Shown here: positions 10,740 to 24,379 of the stretch, piece after piece
How the letters are laid out: each line of letters begins with the position of its first letter
Position numbering within the stretch: position 1 is the stretch's first letter
Assembly (NCBI GenBank): GCA_039619475.1
Contig: CM077115.1
Location: 34,547,083-34,611,082, forward strand
DNA from: Icerya purchasi
Taxonomy: Eukaryota > Arthropoda > Insecta > Hemiptera > Monophlebidae
Direction of reading: 5' to 3'
Length of the DNA: 64,000 nt
Notes under the pieces: model-generated
Told to the model about the DNA's origin: nothing
Databases searched by the model: none
The model's input: the letters and a program-made list of their open reading frames with translations, nothing else
Made by a program: the position numbers and the translations under genes

Positions 10740-12050
10740 AGGTTTTACGCTCGTGGATTTTATTTATTTAGATTTTATTAAGTTAAGAATAATTTACGTT
10801 TTTTGAAATTTTGAAGCATAAACAATATATTAAAATAAACTGGATCACACCTATCTTTCGTTACCGGTCGACCGCTGAAAAACAATGATTAATTCGGATA
10901 ATACGGATAAAATTTAATATAAACCGATATATACAAATATAATACAAAATTCTACGTATCACTGTTGTCGGTGGATATCCGGGGTGATCCGTAGGTTGAC
11001 GATGCGGCGGTCGGTTGTCACGGAACAATTGGATTCGTCGTTGATTCTTTTAACGGACGTTCGATCGTTTCCAACTATTCTTTAATAAGGTCGCGAATTT
11101 CGGAGTTTTACTTTTCGAACAAATAACTGTCTTTTTCAACTTGACCGAACGCGAAACTTCTGCCAAAACTAACTACTTCTCTTAGCAGGTCGCACAGGAC
11201 TCCTCCGCAGATTGCTGGTAAACCCAAAAAAAACGAACGTTGGCAAACGACCCGATTCAAAAGTGCGAAAACTAGAGACTAACTTCATCCAGCCAAAAGA
11301 CCACTCACTTCCGTCTAAAAAATCTTCTTTTTTCTCGTCATTTCTATTCCGACCGCCTTCCGGTCCGTGTTGGCCGAATCAGGTAGATCTTATTGTTTTT
11401 TTCTGAACGGCGATTGGCCACCCCTCACCGACAACAGTTTCATGCGCGCTCACATCCGCACCCGCACCACACATTCCACATTTTTTTTATTATTATTTTA
11501 TTTATTATTATTTTTTAATACCCATGTAATGGACACATTACGTTATATATATACACCTATATATATAACTCGATCCTTCGGACCTCGGGACATCCCCTAA
11601 ACCCCGAATGAAGTTTTCTATAAGTCGATTTTGTTAATTGACCATGTTATTTTTGCATTAATGTTTGCATGCTAATTTCTGACTATGCGACTTTTTCCGG
11701 CATAACTCGCGGATTTTATTAATAGCTTTCACGAGACGACGCTTCCGTTACAATTTCCATTACACAAAAAAAAAAAAAATAAAATAAATGTCTTATAAAC
11801 AAATAACAGGATTTTTTAATTATCCCCGGCGTAAGAATGACATAGTCATTAACACACGCACGCCCCCCCCCCCCCCCACGCTAACATTTACGCGTCTACC
11901 GCCACCGCCACGGTTTCCGCAAAAAACGTAACACGAAAAGCCACGGTTCGCCGCCGGTAATGAATAATGTGGCATCGCCATCGTTAATAAGTATACACTA
12001 ATCTTCGCGGCTGTTGCGTATTACGCAAAAAGCCACCGCTGCCCCACTAA
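10740..12050. other. Non-coding sequence with a poly-C tract
   Basis: No exon is supported. There is a pure C run near 11,863-11,877 and an ATT/T-rich patch near 11,480-11,520. The 10,960-11,470 part is less AT-rich, but its open frames have no splice context. Confidence 0.5.
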
Positions 12051-12057
12051 CGTTATA

Positions 12058-12390
12058 ATAAACAGAGGTCTTTCCTTTTTATTGTCGAGCGAAAATTTTC
12101 AATTTCTGTGTTAAATTCATTTCATCTGCTTATTCGGTTAGTGCTGAAGGAAGAACCCTTACGGAATTCAAATTATAAGAATAAGAGGTTTTTGTGATCA
12201 AATCATCGCTCTAAAAGAGTCAAAAACTGGAGCACAAATATTCTGACGTTAAATGTAATTAAATGTTTTTTACATTTCTCTAGAACAGCTTTTTTTCCCC
12301 GTTTTTTAAAATATTTGCACTACTCCAAAATTTGACTACTTTTAGTAATGACTTTTTTGTCGTGAGATGTTGTTTTTATTTGAAATCAGT
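12058..12390. repeat. Imperfect foldback repeat, copy 1
   Basis: The shared element starts near AATAAACAG (12058). Its inverted arms lie at about 12,190-12,235 and 12,308-12,365, and the arm core reads roughly ACTAAAAG-GTCAAA-TTGGAG-GCAAATATT. The copy near 29.13-29.40 kb has the same lead-in (GTAATAAACAG, then GAAAATTTTC) and the same arm sequence. I therefore take the two as copies of one old non-autonomous foldback family. Confidence 0.5.
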
Positions 12391-12479
12391 AAATAATATT
12401 CATTTAACACTAATCGAATAAAAACAAATAAAAAGCAATTATTTTAACGCGGGAAAATTTTAAAAACAAACCTATTCAT

Positions 12480-15400
12480 TATAACGCATCTACGGCGAAA
12501 CGTGTCTACGGCGAAATGAGCGCTAATCCCTATGTTTACAATTGTGGCGCGGTATACTGATAGTTATTCGACTAATAAAGTTATTTTTCGAAGCTTTCGC
12601 AGCGGTATTTGAAATTATTTATCTCCCGTTTGCGATCAGCTTAATATTCAGACAGGGCCAGATGCTACCAAGAAGACTGAATTATTCAGGTGTAATCTTG
12701 AGTTGTTCGTCAAAGATGTGTATCAGCTGTTGTTTGTACGCGGCGAAGTAGTTGATCATGCAACCGCACGTGCATTTTTACATTGCTAGTACACACGCTT
12801 TCTAGGCTATTAAACGATACTAATAACTAAACGACGAGCGAATAACGATCGTTTTGTAAGTTTCCCAACTCTCTTAGTCATTATTTTAATCCGTTCGTAA
12901 TCCGTCGGATTAGTCACTGCTTCATGTTAGACGCCGCGCACTCGTTATTAAAAAAGTTACTTATAGCTTTTTTTTTTTTCTTTTTCTTTTTTGTAAAACC
13001 TGACACCTCCTCCGGTCGGAGTAACTGATTTTTCTCTGTACATGTGGCAATCGTTAATTTCCCCGCAAATTTTAATGATTTTTATTTGTCCCGGTTCGTT
13101 TTTGGGGCCTCACACGATCATTCTAACAACTCGGCTATTGCGACTACATACACACGCGCACACACGTATCTTTTATGATACATATGGGGTATGCCCGTAT
13201 ATTTCAGACCTATTGACAAGAGGGACGAAAGAAAAGAATTCGAAACTTTTCCGAAATATAGTAATTGTTAGACTATCCGACAGTAAAGGATTTGTAAAGT
13301 TATCGTTTTATTAAACTTTTCCGTCATCGCAGGCCATATCCTAGAACCAATTTATTGGTTACGAATCACCTGGCGAGTAGATACACAAACTTGATCGAAA
13401 TTTAGAACCGTTCTTAAAATATTCTAATCTCACAAACGTGTAATTGATTATCCTTGATGAGTGGCGATTCCTTCTAATTGAGGATGAATAATATGGTAAT
13501 ATCCGCCATTCAATTTATTCCGACTGGCTACAGCCACGAGTAGTTTCAAGACGACCGATTTATAGTAAATTTAAAATTATTAATTTTCACTTTTAAATAT
13601 TTCAGTTCTAGCAACTTTAAAATATAACCGTACATGTATTTTGACGAACGTTCCCTTTTTTCAATTTAATAATTAATCTACACGGCTAATTTCGGCGTAA
13701 TTAGATTTGTCCTCCAGAAAAAAAAAAAAAAAAAAAATGAATTTTCAATCGATCCATCCGAGAAAGCCTTATCCAGTATCGAAATGTTAAGGGAAAAAAT
13801 AAAATTAAGTAGAACTCTTTTAGAAATTGAAGAAATGAAGCCTCATAGGGGTAGTATGTATATATTGTAAAAATGACAGCCGGAAAGTGAAAAAACAAAA
13901 AAAAAAAAAACAGGTAGAATTTAGCAGTTGCAAATAAAAGTAAGAATGTTCCAATCATTAGGATGAGAAAAGAACAAAAAGGAGGAATGAAAAGCAGTCA
14001 TAGAAAGGCAAAAATAAAAGATGCTGGAAGCAGACTAGGATCGAGATGTGGCTGGAAAATGATATGGATAAAAAAATTAGAAGGGTGAGGAGTAAAAAAT
14101 AGTACCACAGAGGTCAAGTCGTATAAAACGATAGAAAAGAACAACATGTAACACTTAATGAAATAGTTACGATTAAAATGTATTTCACAAAGTGTGTTAT
14201 ACGTTGTTCGTTTTATAAGCATTCTAAATAACGTAACAAACTTCAATAACGATAGAAAAGATTTAAACGAAGCGGGACGATATGTGTTATTATATCGTGT
14301 GCGTCTAAGATTTCACGGAGCCGGATATTAGAAAACGAAAAATTTCGAAAGAAATCGACCAGTCACCGAGTCAACGCTATTATCAACTTCTTTATTACCT
14401 TCAATGCCGGCATAACTTCTTTAGAGGTCCGCAAAACATCGATTTGTATAGAAAAGGAGGCGTATGTAATCTGAAGAGCAAAGATCTACAATGTACAAAA
14501 AAAAAAGGTGAAAAAATGGACAGAGAAGGCGTTTGGTGCTAGCAGAGATTTTTATTAATAGCATAAGTAAAAGCAACGAACAGAAAATAGCTCTGTATAT
14601 GAGGTGAAGGGATATTTTAAACGATTCAGAATAAGCGAGTGGTGGAGGGAAGAAGATGCTACGAAACTATCGGTACAGATGACAAAGTATGCAAAGAGAA
14701 CAGCGAATGAAAAGCAAAGTTAAATTCTAGCTCCACATTAACGGGAGCATGAAGGAAGTTGGGGTACAATAATTAGTGCAAAATAAGAGCAAAAGATTTA
14801 AGGGTACGGATAAAATTAAGTAAGTCGTCGAGAGTTGTATGAGATTCGACAGATTTTGTAGGAAGAGAAACGTTACTTACGAATTAAGAAAATGTATAAG
14901 AAGAGTTGACGAAATCGGAAGAGTGGAAAAATAGAAGGTCGGCTTATCAGGAAACGATACATGCAAGATAAGACCTACAAGATCGCTGCTTAATTTCTCT
15001 TTTGTAACCGAAAAAACATAAGATTTATTATAAAACTGACTACACACTCCGTCTACTTTGTAAATCGCAAATTTGTTTACTTACTCTTAACATATTCGGC
15101 AGAGTTCACGAACAGGTAACTTCATAACCGCTTTTACGGTACTCCACTATTTAATAATGAATACACGTGCTTTTTATCTATTGCAAAGTGCTCGCGAGAA
15201 ATTTTTCGCAAGCCGATGATATCGCTAAACAATCGGAATTCCATGTTTATCTTTCTTTTTTGAGCTTCAGATTAATTGTTAAAATTACACTACAGACTTT
15301 TGTGTCTGATACGCTACATCACAGAGATACAACGGCAGATTTGTAAAATATTTTTGAAGAAAATTAATAACAAACCAACAGCATTTCATTCTGTGTTGAA

Positions 15401-17391
15401 AATAACAGTTATTTTTTTCGAATGGTTCGAGAACAATGATAATATCGATACCAAAGTGGCAAATTCACTGAATTATTCATCAGCAGTTTTAAAAGATTTT
15501 CATAATGTGTTAAGAAGTGTTTCTTGCAATGTATACTATATTCGTTTTTAAACTGATAAACATAATCATTTGTGTAACTGTTAAATAACAGTATTATTAA
15601 AATATTCGTTTTTTTGTCCGCACTGGTTAATTGATCGAGTCGACGTGCAGCGGTTCTCCCCGTTTTTCGAGATCTCTATAATACACGTCCTAGAATTGAG
15701 CTTGACATCTCAATGAGAAATCCGAATGTCAGAGACTTTCGTTAATCCCCCCGGAGACTTTCGTTAATCGACTATTCTTTTTAGCTCTTAAAGAATTCGA
15801 CACGATATTTTTAATTTCACTTTTAGTGAAAAACCTCCGGCGAGCATGAAAAAATTGAAACAAATTAGAAGAAAAATAAATAAATAAATAAATACAACTT
15901 CGCTTTGCCGTTATACACCAAAGGTAATTGGGATTGAAAGTAGCTTCCCCTCTTCTGCATAAGAATGTATGTACGAAGAATACTTTTCGGATTTATATTT
16001 TCACGTATTTACGCTAAAATCTATTATTATAATTCTGTAGACAAACAAAAGGCCCGAATGAAAAAGAAAACGCGAAATTGTTCAAGAAGTTTCCTCAACT
16101 AGATTTTCAGAATTTTTCGAAACAAGACACCATTCTGAGGATTCCACAGCGTTGATAAACAAAATATGTGTGAATTATAAATAAATCAATTTTTATCGAT
16201 GCGGTAAAAATTTATCGAGGGTAAAAATGAAAGAAAAAACAAGCAAAGAAAAAAAACTAAAACCCATTTGAACACACTTTAGTAATTTCACGACGAGAAA
16301 TGGCCGGAGAAAAAATTGTTATAGCGATTTATTCGATCGCGAAAACATTAAATGGAAACACGCTTTAAAATTTGCTGGCGCAGACAACGTCAGGTGTTCG
16401 GTCGTAGACACCGGCTTCGTGCATCAAATCGTGCCCCTGGATAGTGGGCACTTTATGACGTAGGCCTCGACAATGAATTTATTAATTTATCCGACGACAT
16501 AACACATAGAACCACCGGCGTTTATATATTTTTATACACATAACTCTAATGGTCGGCCTTGAAAAGTCAAGCACGCGCAACGTGGCTCGCGTCTATTTAT
16601 AATTATGCGCGTGTGTGAGACTGCTTCCAGTTGAAAAGTGCATCGGCGTACACACACACGCATAGCGACGACAAAGCGTCGTTGCCAGCAAATCCCACCT
16701 GACGATAAAAAAAATAATTCCACGCCGCGCTCTGTCGATGAGGAAAGGAAAAAATTGGGAGGGGGAAAGAGAAGCGGAGAAAAGAAACACAGAGGTCGAC
16801 TTCATTAAAATAATAATGGCAGATGATAGATATATCAGTCGCATTAAGGTCAAACGCATGTGTCTACACACACAATCGCATTCTTCTTATCGATAATAAA
16901 TCCTGACACGCTGTGATTATTCTAATACGAAAACCTTTTCACTTTTGAAACGGAGATCAGTCTCGAGAAAATTTTCGGAAAAGCGGCGAACTTTTTAATT
17001 ACCGCTAATTATAATATGTCGCCTCATTGCGCGCATTCTGATCTGTCTTACAGTGACCATACGACAACGGTTAATGAAAATTATTTAAACCGTTACACAA
17101 TCTTCTATTTTCCTATTAGGATAGTAAACAAATTTCTTAGATCATGCCGAAATAGCATTTGAATTCATTTTTATCGTCTTACTGGGCGGCGGCCCGATCG
17201 ACGATGTTAACTTCATTCGCTTACCTCTAATAGGCAATGCCTCGTTGATGTATCCGCCATTTCTTATCAGTTCTGGTTGAGTTTCTAGTATCTTTAACAA
17301 TTAATGTTTTTTTTTAAATCTTTCTCGCTCAGTTCTTCGGCTTTTCCAGCGATTATGTTTTTCAAAAGTCCACCATATTTTTCAACTTTTT

Positions 17392-17423
<32 letters not shown>

Positions 17424-18500
17424 AAAAATAAGTCGTGGATCCCGCAAGGCATCGGGTGCCCAACACGCTTATCATCGTTTATTCAATAAAAAATATGTTA
17501 CAATAGTTCTTTACTTATACTATTAATTTTCATACTTGTAAATAGTGAGAAAATATAAACTAAAAATAAAATAATAATAGTAAAACAAGACTAAAAAAGA
17601 TAAAAACAAAGAAAAACTACTTATTTATACAATTTCATAACCACATGTTCGATAAACTTTCTTTCCCTACTTCTAACATGGTTGCGCTTGACAAATTCGC
17701 ATTTCCGTAGCTTGCAAATAATTTCTTCTTCGCTGGTGTCCAGTTTTCATGCATCCACAATTCAGAATACTCCACACGTTTTCACAAACCCTTTTCCCAT
17801 GTTTACATTAACATATTCACATGTAAAAACGTTGCTTTTTTACTTTAGAATTAATTTTTTTCGGTTCACTAGCGTATAAATAAGAACCAAAAAAAAAAAA
17901 AAACAGCTGTAAACAAACGAAACATTTAAAGTCCACGAAGTTCGCGTGAATAAAATTTCTCCAGTGGCGGTTGGTCCATAAGTGCACCTTAGCATATGAA
18001 CCCCCAGAAGAAGAAAAAAAAATTCAAAAATTTCCAATATTTTTTTTTTTTTTATAATTTTTAAAACACATTATAACTAAGCAATTAAATTATATTTTAT
18101 CAAAAATTAATATTTAGTGTAAATACGATTTTATAAACATATGTATATTTCTTCTAATCGCAGTGCAGTTAACGGAATATTGTGCCAGCTATATATCTTG
18201 TCGATCTCTATTGTTCCGATCCTTAGTTCTTTTTTTTTTTTTGTAAATATCTGAACAAGTTTATATCATCTAATTGATTCTCTTCTCTCATATCGTTTTT
18301 AGGCTAAGATCTGTTTGCGTGTGCCCCCCCCACTCCAAAAAAACAACAAAAAAATAATAATGCAGGTTTGAAAAAGTCATATACGATTGAATTTCAAAGC
18401 TTCCAGCTATCATCTGTTGTACTCTGACCGTACTTTGCATGTTATCGATTCATTTTCCCTTTTTACTTTTACACGTTACGTATATACACTGATAAACCGA
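12480..18500. other. Long non-coding stretch with simple repeats
   Basis: I find no exon with matching splice sites and coding character. Contents include a short tandem of TCTACGGCGAAA (12,489-12,517), A runs at 13,719 and 13,898, a strongly purine-rich block at about 13,880-14,990, a 16-bp direct repeat GAGACTTTCGTTAATC near 15,732 and 15,753, and an ATT microsatellite at 17,397-17,423. The window is probably intron or intergenic here. Confidence 0.5.
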
Positions 18501-18509
18501 CTTATAATT

Positions 18510-18895
18510 TTAAAATTAGGCTCTTGGGGTGCTGAAAACTCGAATTTGTTGGGGGAAAAATGTTTTTTTTTCCCCCCGGGAGTGTGATATATCGATAGAA
18601 AGATCGATATTTATCGCGAAAAGAACTATATTTTATTTCCTTATCGAAACTTTCGAAAATAGCGAAAAGTTAAAAAAAAAAAAAAAACGAAAAAAATTAC
18701 GTGACCACTTTTCTGTTTCGGCGCGAATCACGCGTATTCACAGATATTTCTCTAGTTCAAAAGCATCCAAGTTTCCAATTTCAAAATTAGTCCATCGGGA
18801 CGTTGAAAGCTTCAAATATTGGGGAAAATTTTTTTTTTTCAGGCTTACAATATCGTTTTTTGATAGGAACGATACTGTATTTCATTATTCGTTTT
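18510..18895 (+). repeat. Dispersed copy of the 44-47 kb satellite, about 1.3 monomers
   Basis: The landmarks of the satellite monomer recur in the same order: GTGATATATCGATAGAAAGATC, the TTTCCTTATCGAAACTTTC block, ATATTTCTCTAGTT, AAGTTTCCAATTTCAAAATT and GAAAGCTTCAAATATT followed by a long A/T run. It is more diverged than the units within the array. It shows that the family occurs outside its tandem array. Confidence 0.7.
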
Positions 18896-18899
18896 TAAA

Positions 18900-21800
18900 A
18901 TTTTGTCTTAATTATTCATCAATGTTGAGTAAGAAGACGAGGATTAATAAGAATAAAGTTTGTTTTATTATTATGCTGTTTTTCTTTTTTCTTTTACAGA
19001 AGTGAAAATCAAGAAAAGACGACAGCAATTCAAAATATCATTATTACAAATTTAAATAAATTTACGATATGCATAATTGCAAAGTTTGTTTTGTTTTTTC
19101 GTAGCTTTAAACAGAACTGCTAAGGGTATTATTGTTTTAAGGGAGGCGATGATTGGATATTAATAGCAATTAAGAGAATACATAGACGTTAAAAGGACAA
19201 GCGCGGATGCGATAAAGAAATACGGAAAGAGGTTGTGATAAGCCGCTGTTGTAAGTAAAATAGAAATTGTTCTTAATACTCTTTTCAAATAACGACTTTA
19301 GTGTGTGGTGACGCATATTTAAGAGTTCGGTTAGCTGTAAAAAAAACACTGAAAATGATTAATATTAATAATTGGTCAAATCACTTATCCAATGTTTTTT
19401 TTTTTTTTTTATTTAATGTGGACTCAGCCATATTCAGAAAATTACGAACTATAAAATGTAATATAAATCAATTGAATTTGGTTCTATATCTTTCTTTTCC
19501 TGTTCGTATTTACGAATTTATTTGGTGATATGTTCTCTTTCAAGTTTATTTTGCTATTTGCAGTCATGTAGTAATTGCAGTCATTGTATATGTAAATTTT
19601 CTAATTTTGTTGTTAAAAGGAATCAAACTCATCATGAGCAGTATCCGAACATTTTTTATTACAATGTAATGAAATAATCAAGTTTGGGGAGGTTGTGAAA
19701 TCATACTTCGATTCCTTGAACGAGAAGCTTCGTAAGTTTTAAAAAATTTCGAAAAAGAGTAAAATAAAGTTACAAAAATTTTTAAACATATAAAACAGGA
19801 ATGTCAGGTGAAAAATACATATAATATTACAGATTTAAAATTGAATTTTAATGCAATATTATATAAATGTGAATTAACGTTATGGGTAATCGTCCGGTTG
19901 CTGTCAAGCCCAGGGAAAAACCCAAACAAGAAAAAGAAAGAAAAAAAAAAGGTTATCTTTAACTTAACATACGGAATCTTCATGACTAACCCCACCTTGT
20001 TTAATATTAGTCAGTTAGTGCAGATAAAAATTCGGATAATGGAAACGTGAATGTTTACTTAATCAAATTATGAAAATTATTTTGATAGCCCTCGTTACCT
20101 AATAATCCCGGTTTGTACATTTTAGAATGAAAAATACAAATTACCAGTACTGATTTAATTTAGTTCCATCGAATTATCTGAAGAATTTCACAATTAGTAC
20201 GGCTACCGAAATAATCAAGTTCGATTATAAAAGAAAAAGGACAGTGGTCATTTGAAATAACTGCATGCAAATATAATCAACTGTAGCTTAATTCACAGAG
20301 GCGGCACACGATTATTATCACCCGAAAAACAAAAAAAAAAAAAAATGGTTGTTACAGATAAGAATTTTGGAATGACGACAACTCTGTTCGCTCGAACATA
20401 TGCGTGCACTCTTCATCGCTAAAACCAGATCAGACCAGTCACAGACTCTTACTACTAATGGTTCGGTGTGTAAAGTACCGCAGCATCGTAACATTTATTG
20501 GCTAGTGTTTTCGTGTTTTAACTAAATAAATACGAACAGCGAACGGGTAAAATTACTACTACCCCGTAAACTAATAAGCAACGTGTTAATTTAATTAGCC
20601 GCCATATAGTATCATCAGTTTAGCGGTTATACTATTCTGCGTAACCTACTTTTTTTTATTTAAATTCTCGTCCGATCAGCAGCATATTTTCCCCCGTTTT
20701 AATATTATTTCAGACAGTGTTTTCGACACGGATATGTCTTTTATGGCTCGGGATCGTTTCACACATCACGCAAAAGTTCTTACCCTTATTTATATTTAAC
20801 GTTATGATCGTAAACATTTCGTTCTCTCCCTAATGCAAGATGTTTTGCTTTTGAATAAACTCGCGCGCTTAATGCTAGACCAAAAATGCCTAGGGGTAAT
20901 ACAATTTGCGATAAAAAACGATTGCACCTTTTTTTTCTTCGTTTTTTCCTTCTTTATCGCGTGATATTTATACGAGTTGTTTTGTGTGTTGGGACACTTT
21001 TGCATTTATAGGTTATCATTTATTATAGCTATTTCGGTAACTCGTAAAATTTTAAAAAATTTACTTAATATAAAAACATTATAAAGTTATCGATGAAAAT
21101 ATAAAATTCTTCCACACACGTAAAATAAATTATAATGCTAGTGTACCGAGTGTTTTGTTGTTTTTTCCCCGCAATTTCGTAATACCAAAAAAATGCGTTG
21201 AAAAATGATTTAATCAAAAAGGGGTTATTTACACGGGGAAATTCGCACCGACATACGCATGCGCTTATATACCCATCAGCAACCAGTAAAAATTGATAAG
21301 ATATACCGAAACCCTAACGGGAATATACATTTGATTTTACTATTAATATCTAGGCATGTTTGTGAAGTTTTTTAAATTGATACGAGTAAATTCGACGAAC
21401 AAAAAACCGCCTAATTCAACCGAAAATTGCATTACCTGACGTAGTCTTTCGATCTTGCTAGCGACTATTTGCTTGTAAGGAAATAAACTAGCCGCTTTGA
21501 AGGAGCCTCAGATATGGACAAGTTTAAATGCTGACACAATTCACAGCAGGAAAATCCGTCACTGTGTTTTAAAAAGAGAATTTTTTATATGTGACGTTCG
21601 CCGGGAAAAGGAACCTGTGGTGGTGCGAAGAGTAGTTTTTGAGAAAAACGCGTTTAAAGTTTGCGCGAAGTAATACCACCATAATGTACTACTGCACCGC
21701 GTAAGTCTGTATGTAACGTGCTGCCGACTCTATTGAAGCATCGTTGAATTTTGACCTAATTAAATTAGAATTTAGTCGCTTAAATGTTAATTGCTACAAA

Positions 21801-23755
21801 GGTTTTGAAGAAATTGTTAATCGATTCAGCCATAAAAAATTCAATCTTGCTGTGATTGCAAGAAAAAACAAATGGTGAATGTGGGACAGAAAATTTCAAA
21901 ATTTTTATCAACAATCACCAGAGGTGGTGCATTATGGCCGTAATTCCGTATTTTCATTTCTCAAATTTTAATTCTATCACATTAATAATTCGGTATTGTT
22001 TTCATATTAGGTATTACAAAGTATCGCCATTTCTAGTTAGAAAAAAAAAAAAAAAAAACAGGAAATCACCTGCAAAAAAATTTGTCGACTCAGAAAATGG
22101 AAAAATTTCACCTACATGTACGACACGTACCACCAGCAAACGATTTACTATCCCATACCCTCTGATCACGCCTAATGGTTTATCATCAGAAAGGAAATGG
22201 TACACCTGTACGATAATATTGCTTCTCTTTATCTATCGATCCAAAAAAAAAACAAAAAAAAACAGAAACAATTCCTTTAAACTTGACCAACTTAAGCCGA
22301 AAAAACAATCGAATGCAGCGAATGGACCGTGGAGGAGGAGTCTGCAGCAATGTTGACTTGAAAGAGAAAGAAGAAAACTGAAACTACGATAAAAAAAAAA
22401 AAAAAAAAAGTGGAAAAATCCGAAGCTCCAACAAACAAAAATAGCAGAAGTTCCGAAAAATAAAAAATAGAAAAAACAATGCTCAAAAAATACCCTAAGC
22501 AAATACAAAATCGTTAAAAATGTCAAAAAAAAAACCAACAACTAAGGTAAAAAATAGTTTTATGATTTTTTTAAAATTTTTAATCTGTTTTTCCACTTTT
22601 TTCCAATTTTCTTTAATCAGTTTTTGACCGTTTTAAAACATTAAATAAACGTTTGCGTAAAAACTCTACACATTGTGCATCTTATTCAAAACTTTTTCAA
22701 ATATCAGAATCCGTGTTTAACTCAAAACCCATATTTTCGCACCACAGGGGTCCATTTTCTCGACGAACGATGTCACGTTTTTCCCGATTCTTTTACTTAC
22801 AATCCATTTTTCTGATAAAGTAACCCCATATCGCGCATGCCAAAAACACGTATTAACCGCAAGTGCTTAAGAAATATATAGTAATCCTCCTCCGAGCAAA
22901 TCCAATTCTCTTTTTCCCCTCTTTCTTCTTATTCCGTGTAGCGCGTTTAAAAAATTATCGCGACAGGCAACTCTGAATTGTTTGCATTATTATATTCATT
23001 TAGGATATTACGATTTTATCATTTACGTACATTAGTAAAATATTTAACGTTTTACAAAACAGTTAGCGACTAATTTTACAACGGGCGCTTTTTGCGTGTG
23101 AAAAATCGGGTACTGCGAAACAGGCAGAATCGGTGATATATGGGAAATAACGGCGGCACTGAACTAGAAACCGCGGTGTATTAAAACGTTTCACTAACTT
23201 AATCATCGCAAAAACTTTCAGTTATAAACTCCGGCCAAGTAGTAGTAATTCGTAATTCGGTTGCCCTTTGTAACCGCGCGATGATATTATTAAGTACCGG
23301 ACACGCAGCGAACGTATAAATTTCACGATTTTTGTCGTTATTAGACGTTCTAATTTCGGACCCCGCTACTCCGGATAACATGCCGAATAAGAATAAAGAA
23401 TGTGTGGCTCGGTAACATTACTAAACAGAGCCGAGCAAGTATACGGTGGTGGTGAGAGAGATAAGAAATAACGCCACTGTGTAAGCCTACCACCGACATT
23501 TACGAAATTCCACTATCAGCGCAAAAGTAAACGCGCGCAGGCGTACTGTACACCTATGATAACAACGGTCTGCGAGACGTGCCTCTCCACTATTTGACAG
23601 AAACTTTACGCCCCGTTTATAATAGTGCGTCGATCTTCTTTACATATTCCACGACCGTGTCGCGAAATTAATTTTCGCAATCGAGTGCATCGGGAGGAGG
23701 AAATAACATTCTCGATTTTCGCTAATTTCACATAGATTTGTGTATATAGTACGAT

Positions 23756-23787
<32 letters not shown>

Positions 23788-24200
23788 CGATAATTAATTA
23801 TCCGTAAGTTGAATAAAAGAAACAGGGCACAAACTCTCAGCATGTACCGATTATTTTTGCAGGACGATGAGATGTTGCCGCATCTAGCCGAATCGAACGA
23901 GTATAAAAGGTGGGTTTTGGTCATATAAACTCATTCGTCGACCGGAGGAAAAAGGTTAAAAGTTTTAAATCGTATACACTCGATGATTCTTTATCCTTTT
24001 CTCCGACGCTAAATCCGATAATCTCGATATAAATGTCAGATGTGATGTAACCGAGATTATTATACATATTAAACAGATGATTGTGTTTTTTTTTTGTTTT
24101 TTTTTTTCGAACCCTTGAATAAGGAAAATAAGTTTACCACGTTTTATACTTGAAAATTTATAGATGAGGTTACGAGTGCGACCGGATCTTTCGGAGAAGT
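18900..24200. other. Long non-coding stretch rich in A/T homopolymers
   Basis: No exon or identifiable transposon is supported. There are repeated runs of 15 or more A or T (for example 22,041-22,058, 22,391-22,409 and 23,760-23,787). Open frames here of up to about 166 codons owe their length to AAA and TTT runs and have no coding character. Confidence 0.5.
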
Positions 24201-24202
24201 CG

Positions 24203-24377
24203 AATCTGTCGCCCATTGATACCGCTTTCTCTCTATGCAGACGAAACACGGCTCTATTGGCAGGATATTTCTTTATACATTAAACGGGAAAATCTGTCGC
24301 CCATTGATGCCGCTTTCTCTCTATGCAGACGAAACACGGCTCTATTGGCGGGATATTTCTTTATACATTAAACGGGA
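24203..24377. repeat. 88-bp tandem duplication, two copies
   Basis: AATCTGTCGCCCATTGAT starts at 24203 and again at 24291. The two copies differ at about two positions and both end TTAAACGGGA. This is a very recent local duplication with no sign of an element terminus. Confidence 0.9.
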
Positions 24378-24379
24378 TT

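Noticed and set aside
21856..22356. 166-codon plus-strand frame
   Set aside because: Its length depends on AAA-rich runs, with no splice context or coding composition.
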